Below the pieces are notes generated by a model. It saw nothing but the letters and a program-made list of their open reading frames with translations, was not told where the DNA came from and did no database searches. 64,000 nt of DNA. Origin: Prostheceraeus crozeri. Lineage: Eukaryota; Platyhelminthes; Polycladida; Euryleptidae. Position 1 is the first letter of the stretch. Every line of letters begins with the position of its first letter. Location: contig CAJQUW010012668.1 in assembly GCA_907163375.1 (NCBI GenBank), positions 62,001 through 126,000 of the forward strand, given 5' to 3'. Below, piece after piece: positions 10,315 through 21,876 of the stretch. Position numbers and translations under genes: made by a program.

Positions 10315-11609
10315 TTCATGTTCTTGTATGTCATCTGTGATTTCCAATAGTTTACGAAGACGCTTCTGCTCATCCAATTTATCTTCTAACACTGCTGCCT
10401 TTCGCTTTCTTTCAATCTTCGCTTTTGTTTCTTAGACTTGTTTTTCTGCATTCACTCGTTTCGTTTCTTTGTAACGATGCGGAATTTCTCGCAGACATAA
10501 TATATCCTTTGGAAACTGGGAATTCCGACAGATTTCCGCTGCAAAGCGCACGAGTTTAGTCTTTTACCAAACGTGGTGCAACCAGTGATTCCTTTTGATT
10601 TCTATCAGTTAATCCCTGTTCGCTGAGAAACCACGTTCCACCGCCGCTTGTCCATTATAGAGACATATGATTTTCATGAACTCTCGCAAATCCGACGTGT
10701 TAATTGGTTTCGCTTCGTCGATCAATTTCATTAAAACACATCGAGTCGATCGTCACTTTTGTTGAATCGCTCAAGCTGTCATAACAGTTTTCGGTAACGA
10801 AACGTTTCGCATTGAGTATGAATACTGTCTGCTTCAACTCCATCGATCCATTTCAGGTCTACTAGATGTTGGAGAGCAAATTCGAGCAATTGAATCTTTT
10901 GTAGGTGCTCCAAAGCCATGATTTCAGGGTCAAGGCAGGGGAAAGCACGCACAAGGGCTTTACGCAAGGGAGCTCTGGCAAATTTTCTGCTACAACACTG
11001 TTTATTAAAAGTGTATGCCATCATCATTCAGCTTTTTAGCTGCCTTTGCACCAAAACCAATATTCACTTTCTTGGTTTCCATGAGTTTGACCTCCGCCAA
11101 GAAGAGTTTCGCTTGTTGCATCTTTACCATTTTCGTGATTCTTTTGGCTATAGTTCGTTCAACTTCATTGTTTTAGCAACTATCCGTGCCATATCGTTAT
11201 AACAATAGCAACAATCAACAAATGAATCACTTAGCCTACCGTAGTCACCAAACATAAAACAGGAATCTGAGACAGAAGCGTTGAAAAGGATCATATAATT
11301 GCGCAGCGCGCAAGATTTATATTTTGTCATACATTTTTCCAAGCAGCAAAAGCAATTTTCCATTTTCCAGGATAAATATCAAAATTCCCTGATTTTTCCA
11401 GGTGTTCCAGGTCGTTCGACACCCTGTATATATGGAGCAAAGCTTCTGAAGATCACGACTTGATTTCTCCTCCAACGAGTTTTCAGATCGAAATCTTTGG
11501 CTTTTTTAATTATTTCCTCCACTGTCTCTTTTTCCTCATACTTGACTTCACAAATTGCGGCATGAGCTCCTCTCAACAGGGAAATCAATATGGGTGACAT
11601 AAATTTCAT
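10315..11609 (-). pseudogene. hAT transposase, C-terminal portion, broken
   Basis: On the minus strand the sequence around 10665-10615 reads CLYNGQAAVERGFSANRD then stop, matching the conserved (H)GQA.VERGFS(V)N block of the C-terminal hAT dimerisation region. A basic coiled tail follows (KAKIERKRKAAVLEDKLDEQ region, 10430-10330). Upstream fragments at 10779-11027 and 11379-11609 (KYEEKETVEEIIKKAKDF) are in different frames. Several stops and frameshifts make it non-functional. It belongs to the same subfamily as the relics at 15.1-16.2 kb and 46.6-48.1 kb, and more distantly the copy at 19.5-21.3 kb. Confidence 0.65.
11365..11429 (-). repeat. Fragment of another hAT terminus
   Basis: Read on the minus strand from 11429 it starts CAGGGTGTCGAACGACCTGG and continues with AAAAATCAGGG and TTTTCC phrases typical of hAT ends of the CAGGGTGTC type (compare 46567). 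No partner end was found nearby, so it is a fragment inside the older hAT copy. Confidence 0.4.
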
Positions 11610-11836
11610 GCGACTTCATGGTCCTTCGCGAGAAGGACTTTGTTCAGAGATTAATTGGACAATCTATTCCAGTTTTTCACACGAACATGTGATTGAATAC
11701 ACAACTAATTCAATAAGGTTATTGAGCAGAGGGGTGCAAAAAATTGCTCAGGAAGGAAGGGGCGTGAAATCATCTTTACTGCGCAATTGTGCGGGTACCG
11801 TAAAAATTGCGCAGGTCTGGCAACACTGATCGGGAT

Positions 11837-14153
11837 ATTCGGAATATCGAATACGCCAACTTCATATGATGAATTTAAATAAAATAATCGGCCACCTTCC
11901 GATTAATTGGTAATTGGCCGATTAACAAAATCAATAATACGTAGGCCTACACAAATTAATTCAGATGAATTTATTCTGAAATCTGCCCACACCGAAGAAA
12001 GAGTGGAGATTTGTCAATGAAGATCTTAAGCAACTAACTGAAAACAGATGAATAACTGGTAATGAGGGTTTAATTGCCGAGCGGAAAATTTCCGCGAAGG
12101 CATCTACATGCACTTCTAGTGGAGATCAGCTGTTAATAAGCTTGCAGATCTAATTTTGAAAAAAAAATTCTAGGAATTTTCCACGGATGCTATTATTTCA
12201 TGACTACACGACGCTTCGGCCTTCACTTTATTCATGTGCCAAACATATGTTAAGTGAAATAGATTGAACATGCAGATAGGCGGGAATCTATCAATTGGAA
12301 GACTCTGCTCTTTAGCACATAAGAGACAAATGAAATTCACGCATTTTCGAAAGAAAATCTCATCCTCATGAGTTGAGACTAGAGGAATTGCTCTGGCATG
12401 GTATCATTCATCAACAACAAGCAACTGTGTTGCTGATCAAAGGGAGCCTCTTTCAAAAGCAAAACGTCATAAACGTGCATAACACCAAAATTCTCAATTG
12501 AAATATTTGAGGAGAGCATACAAATGAGAGCGCAGGATGTCAGCGAGCAAATCGACACGAGTATGAGATATGAATGATAGGAGTAGAACTTTGAAAATAC
12601 GAATGGACTACAGCAGATAAAATCTACCCGTAGGTAAGTGAAAGCATCAGATTGTTGGTACGCAGTCATCGCTTCACAGGCTCATAAGAACATTAAAAAT
12701 TAGTGATTCATCGAAAAATAATGCATTAATTGAACGCTGCATAAATTTTTGGTCAAAGCCATCGTCGGGTGCGATGATGCGTCAGAGGTACTCAGTCAAT
12801 ATCAGATGCCTTCAGTTCTGCCAAAAATTTGCTTCACTCTTGGCTCGCCAATCAGGAATGCATCGAAGAATGATTGCAAACGAACCACGCATTTTCATGA
12901 ATTGGAGGTCAATTGTTTCTTTGAAAACAGTGAAACGCTTCCCTCGACGAAACAAACTTTTAGGAAGAATCGCCGCCAGAAAGCAATTACCACATGCAAG
13001 TAGATCGAAGAACGTCTGATTGATGCAGAAAGAAGAATGAATGAGCTCAAGTAAAATGGAATTAGATATGGACTCAAGAAGGGAATCAGACAGCCTTGAC
13101 AAAAGCTTTAGTAAAAGTAGGACCGAGTCCTGGAAAAGCCGAAGTCGGCCAAAAACCACCGAGTCCGATTTCCAGTCTGCAGCACTGGGGCAACCGAACA
13201 GACACACTGCTAGGCTAACAAATCTCTAACAGCAAGATCCACCTATTGAAATTACCTTGTCACTAACAGCTCACTATTTAACAGTGTTTCTGAATATTGT
13301 TGCTTACACCTGAAGTACTAATTCACTCAATTGCAACAAGGCAATTACTGATGGTCTTAACAAACTTTGTTTAACATTCGAAAATAAGCATCCACAGATT
13401 ATCATGAAAAAAGAGACGCATAACAAATTGTAACAAAAGTGGCTGACATTGGATTTCGTCACATATAAGAATCTTCATAAATGTTCATCGAAAAAACTTC
13501 TTTCTACGTGTATAGCTGATGAAGGTATCAGAGACGATAATACGTTATATGTGACGGATAATAATAAAATGTATATTGTGAAGCAGCGTGACTTTCGTCA
13601 AATATTTGCAAAATGAGACAAAGAACTTTTGGGAAATTATGTGCTTATGTTCTACGTATAATAGATTCTGCGCCCATAATTCGAAATTATCTATGACTTA
13701 ATCACTTTGAAGATATTTGACGAAAATCAAACAATGAAAACAACCACAAAATGAAGACTATTCCTCAAATTGGAAACGAAATTGACGAGCTTATCACAGA
13801 TTATTATGCATCGATCACTTAAGGGCATATTGCGAACGATAATATAGCTAAAAATGTGCTGTACATCAAAACTGGCCAGACACTCGTCGAATATGCACAC
13901 GTGAGAAATGAAATGAGATGTAGAAATTTGGGGAGGTTCCAAATTAGATTCTACGATTTTCGTAATTCAAAATTGCCTGTTCAAAATATGATCAACTTCA
14001 ACGCACGGACCCATATATTCAAATGGCTCTATGGTTCTATGGCTCTTCAAGGGGCACATGCTGAAGCTTTGCTGCTTCTTCCTAACACTTTTGTTGTTGA
14101 CTGTAAATTCGTAGGCATTTATACTGATATCTTATTTTCTAAGTTGAAATAAT
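11837..14153. other. No gene recognised
   Basis: Short frames around 12.8-13.2 kb overlap on both strands without recognisable motifs or splice signals. A 12-bp inverted repeat (CGTCACATATAA at 13457 and its complement at 13545) is the only structure noticed. Confidence 0.4.
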
Positions 14154-14155
14154 TA

Positions 14156-14969
14156 CAATCGAACTTGTCTATAACGAACGATTGTCAAATTCCCTGCAAT
14201 ATTTCTATTCTACATGGGTTAGAAGAACTTCCTTATAACGAACTTGTCTATAACGAAAACTTGCCTATAACGAATTAAAATCTAGATCCCTCCGAAAAAA
14301 ATAACGAAATAAACCATTAAATTTGAAATAACAAACTGAAAATTCGTAAAACACCGTAGTATCGAGCTACAGACCTATAATCCCTTGGCTTTGTCATGGA
14401 TGCGCTGATCAATTACGCACTGACTCCAGTTTATCATGTCTCAAATATATATCATCGATCGTGACGAAAATGATGTCTCGTTCGTATTAGAAGATCAGGA
14501 AACTGAAGAGCATCCACCGGTAACTTTACGCACAGCAGTCGAAAGCATTGCACTTCTGAGAAATTTTCTAACTGAAAAGGGATTACCACTTGACTATTTG
14601 CAATCTCTTGAGCAACAAATAGTGAAAAATGTGCGTAAGTCGAAGCAAACGCTGATAAATGATTATATGGCAGTATAGACATGTTTCCATCACCGATATC
14701 ACTTTTGTTGAAAACCTGATACACTACAGTAATGTTATTCTGCAATACAGTACATACAGTACGTTAGATCATATTGTTCGTTTTTCCTGACCAAAATACT
14801 TAGGTATCAAGAGATAGCGTAATCACGACGGTATAACACATGTCCTAATAAATTACAGACACAGTGATGAGCTAATGCTAATGATTTAATCAAAACTTCT
14901 CTATAACGAAACTTTCCTAACGAAAATTTCATTCGGTCCCTTCGATTTCATTATAGATAAGTTCGACTG
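14156..14969 (+). mobile_element. Internally deleted pogo/Tigger-type element
   Basis: Left end CAATCGAACTTGTCTATAAC and right end (reverse complement) CAGTCGAACTTATCTATAAT form a terminal inverted repeat flanked by TA at 14154-14155 and 14970-14971, the pogo/Tc1 target. TATAACGAA phrases recur in both subterminal regions. Length is 814 bp, much shorter than an autonomous copy, and only the C-terminal end of the transposase remains. Confidence 0.8.
14436..14678 (+). pseudogene. C-terminal remnant of a pogo/Tigger-like transposase
   Basis: An 80-codon frame with an acidic stretch followed by PPVTLRTAVESIALLRNFLTEKG and LQSLEQQIVKNVRK, the arrangement at the very C-terminus of Tigger/jerky-type transposases after the DDE domain. 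CENP-B DNA-binding and DDE domains are absent. Its position between pogo-type terminal repeats supports the assignment. Confidence 0.6.
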
Positions 14970-15099
14970 TACTAATAAATATTTATTCAAGCACAGGCCT
15001 AACAGCCTGATCAAAAAAAAGTTTGACGAAAATAGGAAAGCATATAAACAACTAAATGATGAGAACTCAATTTGGCTACAAAATTGTGCACACAAAATT

Positions 15100-16164
15100 A
15101 CTGTTTATCACAGATTAATACGCCTTTGATAGTACCAGTCTTGTCAACTACATCTGCTTCGTTTCGAAGGATTACGGGCATGGAGATCACATTTCTTTGT
15201 GACCAAAGATTCCAATGACTTTATCCTTTTTCGCTGATTCAATCAGATCTCTTCATTTTCGCTTGCTGTCTTGAACCGCAAAACCTTTTGGAGATGCTCT
15301 ATTTTTTCTTGTTCCTTGGCTTTCAAATGTATATATAGGCGCTGTGGGATTGTTGCATGTTCTTTATAGGCTGCATGTCTGGCTGCTTCATAGAGATACT
15401 TTCATGTATGTGCTTGTCCGACTTCGATTTGTATTTCAGTCAATTTGGCTGAGATATTGGTCGTTTGAAAACTATACCTTTCTTTTCCAACTATGACATC
15501 GACCCAATTGAAAGTTCCCTCTACAAAGGGACCATGAAACACCGTTAGGACTGCCTTGATTAGCTTACCAAGTGAGGGTTATCCAATAATTCCATCTGTC
15601 GTCAATGCGAACACATGATTCCAAAATGAGTCTAAGCGTTCTCCAGGAACGAAGAGGATGTCCAGGTCAGCGGAATAGTCGAATTTCGTGACGATTGTTC
15701 ACTTCTGCTTTTCTGATAGCATTGGGTAACTCTTTGGCAATGTCCAGTAATTGGTTTTGAATACGATACCTTCAAGCTTTCTTTTCAGGGGATCTATTTC
15801 TACCCGTCGATGAAGAAACGAATTGTTAAATGGCAGTTCGTCAAAATCGCAGTTTGCCAAATGCAAAATTTGGCAATCGCAAAAAAAATCTGTTTCTCAA
15901 AACGTACTCAAAAATTCAACAGCTATAGAAAAAAGACCACAACCTCCCCTCCCCACAGTTCTGCTTTACAAAGTTTTCGGACGAATCACGAGACCCAATA
16001 AAATTCATGCCCAATTTTCGGAGGAATGTCACCCATGAGGCCATGTATTCGATGAGTAGACGTAAAGGAGCAAATAAAAAATCATGGTACACAATTTGTA
16101 GTTGCTTGACTACTGGTCTGTCCGAAATCGACTGATATCTGCATAATCGAGGTGGAGGATGCAC
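15100..16164 (-). pseudogene. hAT transposase relic
   Basis: Minus-strand fragments in different frames: DFLFAPLRLLIEYMASWVTFL (about 16110-16040), PNAIRKAEVNN (about 15720) and a Lys/Glu-rich coiled tail, EKQEKIEHLQKVLRFKTASENEE (about 15325-15255). The order and the coiled tail match the hAT subfamily at 10.3-11.6 kb. There are many stops. It abuts the pogo element on the left; no terminal repeats were located. Confidence 0.5.
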
Positions 16165-16717
16165 CTGACCAGTTCACATATCGCAGCCAACTTGGACCTG
16201 TTCGAGAAAAAACATTCATGAGAAAACAAGACTTCAATGCCTGCAAGCTTTTCTATTATTTAGAAGGATCAAGTAAAACCGTGCGAGTAAAGCCTATGAA
16301 CATAAATTCAGCAAGCAATCAATCAGTCAAATCAGCATTAATATCACAACTTGTGTTGACGCCGCAGCGAACGGTCGCATCAAGCACTGCTCGTTCAGAC
16401 AAATCTGTGCAGTTTCTTCACGTGCCGATTATACTATCTTATATGCATCATTCCACGAAATTTTTTACATCAACTTCTTCTGCGTGACCTAAGCTTTCTA
16501 GTGATCAAATTCTCTCGCGTCATTGTCCTTCGATGCCACAAGCATCACATTGTCCATCAATTGGAGGGAATTTTACAGCTTCCCGGTCTCCCTGTGTGTG
16601 AGTCAGCCGCTCTCTCCCTCGCACGCTGCATTTGCCAGCCCACAGCATCGATTAGTGTCAACAGCCTCTGCTGTGAGAACTCCCTATCGCCCGCCTTTGC
16701 TACACCAACAGTGAAAT

Positions 16718-17851
16718 GTGTTTCTTGATCCTCACCCCATGCGACGTCAGTATTCCCCATCTGACCTACTTCGCTTGAATCAACAATTTCCCATTTCGCG
16801 AACTCTGCGTAGGTCGCTATGGTTCCACAGGATTTTACGACCGTCTGCTCCCACTATCACAGCCTCGCAAACTCGCTGTCTTGCCCAACCCAAACATCAG
16901 ATCAAATTGCGTAAGCCGAAATCACGAAATCCTCTACCGCCATCCATCCTATTATTCAATGCCAGATCGCTGTTCAGCAAAATTGATGAGCTTCGTCTTC
17001 GCGCAGTTGAGTACAACGCTGACATCTGCATAACCGAATCTTGGCTAGATGAAAATGTTGATGATGGAGCAGTTTCTATCCCTGGTTACTCACTGTTGCG
17101 CGTAGATCGTGACATACATGGTGGAGGTGCAGGGCTATATCATAAGTCGTACCTTAATGTTGTAATTGAGTCTGACAATCTGATCAAGAATATCAAAAAT
17201 AATGTACTATGTTGTCTTGTTAAGGACTTCGATGCCAGCGTAATTTGTATTTACCATCCTTACTGGAATAATGTGCAGGCTCATACAACAGCCATGGAGT
17301 TTTTACAAGGTCTGATAGACTCGTGTGCATGTATTTCTAAAAATGTTATCGTCACGGGTGATTTGAATGCCCTCAGACATCAATTTGCTGACGCTTGTTC
17401 GTACAACAACTTAAAACAGTTAGTCCAACTTACCACTCGTGGAAATAACATTCTCGATGTTGTAGCAGTTTCTAATTCACTATGTTATGAAAAGTGTGAA
17501 CATCTTTCTCCTCTTGGGAGGTCTGACCACCTGGGGATTTTTATACCTTCTCCAATGCCTAAAATGTGTATTGTTAGCAAAGTCAGAACTCAATGTTTTA
17601 CTCCATCTTCTTTCGCACTTTGTCGTAGTGTTCTATCCACAGTTGATTGGAATATTATTTTCTTGAACTACCATAACAGCAATGTATGTAACGTTCATCA
17701 AATTGTAGAAGAAGTTCAATTTCTTTGCTACTTTTTTTATATGTTTTTTCCCGAAAAAACTGAGAATGCGAAGCACAAATCCACCATGGTTAACTCCGGG
17801 CTTAAAAGTATTCTGATTCTGGCGATGATGCTCTGTCATCAGGCAACATGA
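16718..17851 (+). pseudogene. LINE endonuclease (EEP-type) portion
   Basis: A 377-codon frame. Residues about 76-110 read LLFNARSLFSKIDELRLR and ICITESWLDE, the N- and E-containing blocks of the exonuclease-endonuclease-phosphatase fold. GGGAGLY, VIVTGDLNA and GRSDHLGIF follow; the last two are the D-x-N and S-D-H catalytic motifs. It would nick target DNA to prime reverse transcription. The frame ends overlapping the start of the reverse transcriptase frame (ATGATAA at 17848), so the single polyprotein has a frameshift here. Confidence 0.8.
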
Positions 17852-18477
17852 TAAAATACCGTTGTCTACGAGAGAGATTCATTAATGAATCTTGTAAGGC
17901 CAAGAAGCGCTATCTGGCTGATCTGGTATCCAACTCTCCTTCTGAAACCTGGAAAAATATCAACTCAGAAGTAAAAGTGAAGTGTCAGATGAGACACATA
18001 GATGAGAATCAAGCTATGGATATCAACAACGAATTCCATTCTTTACACCGTCGGACATTTCGTCTTAACACTTCCCTTCACATAGAGATGAAAACAGTGC
18101 TGCAATCTGTTTCAGAAGCCGAAGTGATTTCACTGGTAAATCGCAGTAAAACTAATTCCACTGGACCTGACGGCGTTTCGGTAATTTTCTACCGATCAGT
18201 CATCGACATTTTGGCTTCGCCTTTGACGAAAATCATCAACATGTGCTTACAGTCGTCTGCATTTCCTGACGCTTGGAAGAAAGCGAATATCATCCCTCTC
18301 CCAAAAGGCAAGTCATGCACTGACTTCAGATCTATCTCCATCTTGCCTTTCCTGAGCAAGGTCTTGGAAAGAGTCATTCGACATCGTTTACTGCTTTCCG
18401 TTTTGAGAGGAAAATTCAGTCCTAGACAATTTGGCTTTATCCCTAACACATTTGGGGACTGCACCAATGCGCTAGTG
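17848..18477 (+). pseudogene. LINE reverse transcriptase, N-terminal half, cut by a hAT insertion
   Basis: Contains NRSKTNSTGPDGVSV, FPDAWKKANIIPLPKGK and DFRSISILPFLSKVLERVI, the early reverse transcriptase blocks, ending FGFIPN..CTNALV where the hAT terminus CAGGGTTGCC begins. The following block resumes at 21877 in the same frame. Confidence 0.85.
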
Positions 18478-18794
18478 CAGGGTTGCCAAACTCGTCCAGA
18501 AAAAATCCGGACGCTCTAATGTTATATCATCAGAGTAAATATAAACATTAATTGCCTTCCATACTTAACTGTGAATGGAAAATAATCATTATGCGTAAGA
18601 TTGTCATCAATATCATGCGTATCTCTTTTCCTCGTCATTCATAAATGTCAGGTGATGTTGAATGAAAAATCGCAGCTTTTATGAACCCACAATATATTCA
18701 ATTAACAAACATCAATAAATCTCAGAAGCCTTGAGAATATTTCACAAATCCTTTTAACAAATATAGGCAGTACAAAGCTATATAAAAATTGATC

Positions 18795-19320
18795 AGCGCG
18801 TCTATGATTTCGTTAAATGATTGAATCAACAAATCTATAAAGAATACAGCGGTGTATCTATGATTGCGCTACCAGAAAAACAAATCTATATACATATACA
18901 TCAGTGCGCCTATGATTGCGCTACCAGAAAAACAAATCTACATACAAATACATCAGTGCGCCTATGATTGCGCTAGCAGAAAAAACAAATCTTCATAAAA
19001 GTACATCAGTGCGCCTATGGTTGGGTTATGAATCAACAAATCTATAAAGAATAAAACGGTGCCCCTATGATTGCGTTACCAGAAAAACAAATCTATATAC
19101 AAATACATCAGTGCGCCTATGATTGAGTTACCAGAAAAACAAATCTATATAAATAATACAACAGTGCGCCTATGGTTGCGCTACCAGAAAAACAAATCTT
19201 CATAAAAGTACATCAGTGCGCCTATGGTTGGGTTATGAATCAACAAATCTATAAAGAATACAACGTTGCATCTGTGATTGCGTTACCAGAAAACAAGTCT
19301 ATATAATAATACATCACTGA
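18795..19320. repeat. Tandem array of about ten ~52-bp units with higher-order structure
   Basis: Each unit contains CAGTGCGCCTATGATTGCG or a variant, followed by ACCAGAAAAACAAATCTATA. Units begin near 18801, 18857, 18910, 18961, 19014, 19065, 19115, 19172, 19221 and 19272. A distinctive variant (GGGTTATGAATCAACAAATC) returns with a period of about 208 bp, i.e. every fourth unit. It lies between the end of the hAT transposase and the left terminus of the element. Confidence 0.9.
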
Positions 19321-19454
19321 TAGACAAATGATCACTATAAATAAAAAAACGTCAAGTATAAACAATCTAGCTCACTGAAATCTGTCCATAAAAACAATCC
19401 GATAAAAAATTCTTCTTTGGCAAAAACAATTCTTTAAAGTCGAAAAATTTACGT

Positions 19455-21258
19455 TCATGATTCTTCATCACTAGCACTATCGTGCTCATATGATTGGAAG
19501 TATCGCCGGGATGAGCTTCGAACTAAGTCGATGAGGGATTGAGCTACTGAAAAATGTTGTAATCCATCGATATTTTTCAAGTGAGATCGCACTCGCCGGA
19601 TACCGTTCAGAGTTTCGGGTTGGAGACGATTTCTCTCCTTTGTGACTACAGCTGCATTTACACTAAATCCTCTTTCCTCAGCAGCTTTGTGTGGCTGAAT
19701 ACAAAGCAATGCCTGCAACAGAACTTTGATCAGCGGATATTTGTGCTTTTCGAATATCTTGCTCCAATAAGCATCTAGCCGTTCTTCTTTGAGTGGCTGA
19801 ATATCATTGTTGATTGCCAGCTGTTTCCATTCCTCGATTAATGGTTGCATGTCATCAACTCTTATTGTGGGAATGAGACCTGCAAGAAACGTCAAGTTTT
19901 TCAATTTTGTTGTCTTGTCCTTATCCGACTGAAACGTGCGGTTTTGTGGACACAGCAATGTCAACTTTCGCCACAAACGCATGTATTCTTTTTGATCAAG
20001 TTTGAGATTGCTCATGGTTGCGTGGAAAGCCTACAAATAAGAAGCCTTCGCTTCGAGTTTGAAATGGGTCATTTCGGCAGACTGCAAATTTTTCAGACAT
20101 AAACGTTCGGTTCGGTGGCCAATGTCAACGTCTGATGAGTGATTTTCAGGGGCCGTCTTGATGTTGAAATCTTCGACACGACGATGTCTTCACAGACAGA
20201 AGGCAGCAAAAATCGTCCGCCTAGAGATGCCATCATGCCACAAATTCTATACACATACTCCGGCCTAATGGGATTGTCGCTCTGTGAAAATAATTGCATT
20301 TCTTGAAATCTGGGAAGTGCTTCCGATAGAAAAAGGAGGTAGATGTCTGTCTTCTTTGATGCAAATGCGCTGCGAAGTCGCTCATACCGATCATTCTTTG
20401 CCAAATCTGCCAATCCTTTTTTGGGCAAATAGTGGACGAAATAGGTTCGAAGCGCATCAAGGAGCGTGAGAACTCGATTCACAAAATGAAGTAAGGTCAA
20501 AAACCTCGTCCCACTATGATCAATTAGTTTCAAGTTCGGTAAATCCAGCTCGTCTCGCAGAGCAGGGAATTCTTCGGATCTGAGAGCTTGCCCTTTGAAG
20601 AAATACTTCATGTCGAGTGCAAATTGAAGCACTTTGAATTTCAGTTTGCCCATAGCTTTTTCCACGCCGTTGTGCAATGTATGTAGCTTGCAAGAACCAA
20701 AGTCTATAACATCCGGATTAGAAGATGTGAACAGTTTTATGAAGGCTGTCATAACATGCGGCCGTCGCGGTTGATGGCAAGTACGTTTTTGGCTGAGATG
20801 TTCACGGTTTTCAGAAAATTCATTACTTCAGCATGAATTATCTCAGCACTACAAAGTTTGGGTGGCGCTCGGTTTCCTGCAAGAGCCTCAATCACATCTT
20901 TCCGGTCTATTTTCATGTAAATCGAGGTCAGGAAGTCTACACGGAGTCTTTGCTGATTGGAGCACCAGAAAATACGAGTAGCAGTCAAATCGAGGTGCTT
21001 GTACCCAGATGAATTGTTCGTCTCATCAAGGCAAGTGTGAATAAACCACACCTTAAGGCGGCATAAAGTTCCTCCGACAGATATGGGCCTACTGCCTTTG
21101 TGATGAGGTAGGTTGCTTTCGTTTTCCCACCGAGAAATTTGATGATAACACATCATTAGGAAACATTTTCCTCCACTGTACATAAGCACTGTTCGTCTTC
21201 GCTGCATCAGTTTCTGAGGCAAACACCCTCTTCTTAATTCACGTTTATATGGCGACAA
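19455..21258 (-). pseudogene. hAT transposase, three frames
   Basis: Read on minus: 21258-20749 (LKVWFIHTCLDETNNSSGYK ... VLAINRDGRML), 20752-20093 (DFGSCKLHTLHNGVEKAMGK ... SGTRFLTLLHFVNRV) and 20015-19455 (EERGFSVNAAVVTKERNRLQ). INRDG and the IGSC-type block match the first catalytic aspartate region and the conserved (I/V)GSC.LH.(V/L)H block of hAT transposases, and EERGFSVN is the C-terminal dimerisation block. The first two frames are joined by a single-base shift at 20752-20749. About 80 bp between the second and third frames is unassigned, so at least two lesions disable it. No BED finger was recognised. Confidence 0.75.
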
Positions 21259-21876
21259 ATTGGTTCTTCCATTTTTTTCACAGCAACAATACCTTGAGTA
21301 CAGATCAATCCATTAATGGTGGTCGTCACGTCGAGAAATGATAACGATTAGCGAAATCGAGAAATTCTTTAGATTTGGCGTTATACTCTCATAAGATCAA
21401 AATTTTCTGAAAAATGAAGAATATGTTTATATACATGTATTTCAAAACATGGAAATTCATGCAAATCCGAGCTTCATTGTTCTGGCCGCGCTGCCTCTGA
21501 AGAACAGTTACGGTAGAATGAATTCTTCTATACAATACAATTTGCAAACACATTGACAAGTCAAAATATATTTGTGCAAATCCAAGAAGTAATCTGTTAT
21601 GACAACAACATAGTGCATGTTTAAAATTACCCAAATTGGACCCTAGTAGTCCGTGAAAAAAGCAGTTTGCAAAAATGATACGGATGAATCAGCTCTAGTC
21701 CAAAGCAAGTAGTTGAATGATTTTAAACGGGTAAAGAAATAACTGACTAACATTAGTATGGATTCGATAAAAATCCGGAAATTTGATGGTTTTGACAAAA
21801 AATCCGGACTTCAGCAGATTGTCAAAAAATCCGGACGTCCGGATAAAATCCGGACGTATGGCAACCCTGGCTAGTG

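Larger units (their letters stand above)
7906..11828 (-). mobile_element. hAT element with perfect 8-bp target duplication, decayed
   Basis: The ends are CAGTGTTGCCGACCC at 7906 and GGTCTGGCAACACTG ending at 11828, an imperfect inverted pair. The same 8 bp, ATCGGGAT, lies immediately outside both ends (7898-7905 and 11829-11836), the duplication size typical of hAT transposons. Length is 3,923 bp. The transposase is on the minus strand in the right half and is broken. A 200-bp palindrome (8291-8492) is inserted in the left part. Between 8,500 and 10,300 I see nothing else recognisable. Confidence 0.85.
18478..21869 (-). mobile_element. hAT element nested in the LINE
   Basis: Ends are CAGGGTTGCCAAAC at 18478 and TATGGCAACCCTG ending at 21869. 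GCTAGTG lies directly outside each end (18471-18477 and 21870-21876), a target duplication of 7 bp, or 8 with one mismatch. AAAATCCGGAC phrases recur just inside both ends. The transposase is on the minus strand. Between 18.8 and 19.3 kb the element carries a tandem array. Length 3,392 bp. Confidence 0.85.

Noticed and set aside
12749-13229. Overlapping frames on both strands
   Set aside because: No conserved motif, no splice sites, and composition does not favour either strand.
18795-19320. CRISPR-like array
   Set aside because: Units are contiguous tandem repeats without unique spacers, in a eukaryotic genome.
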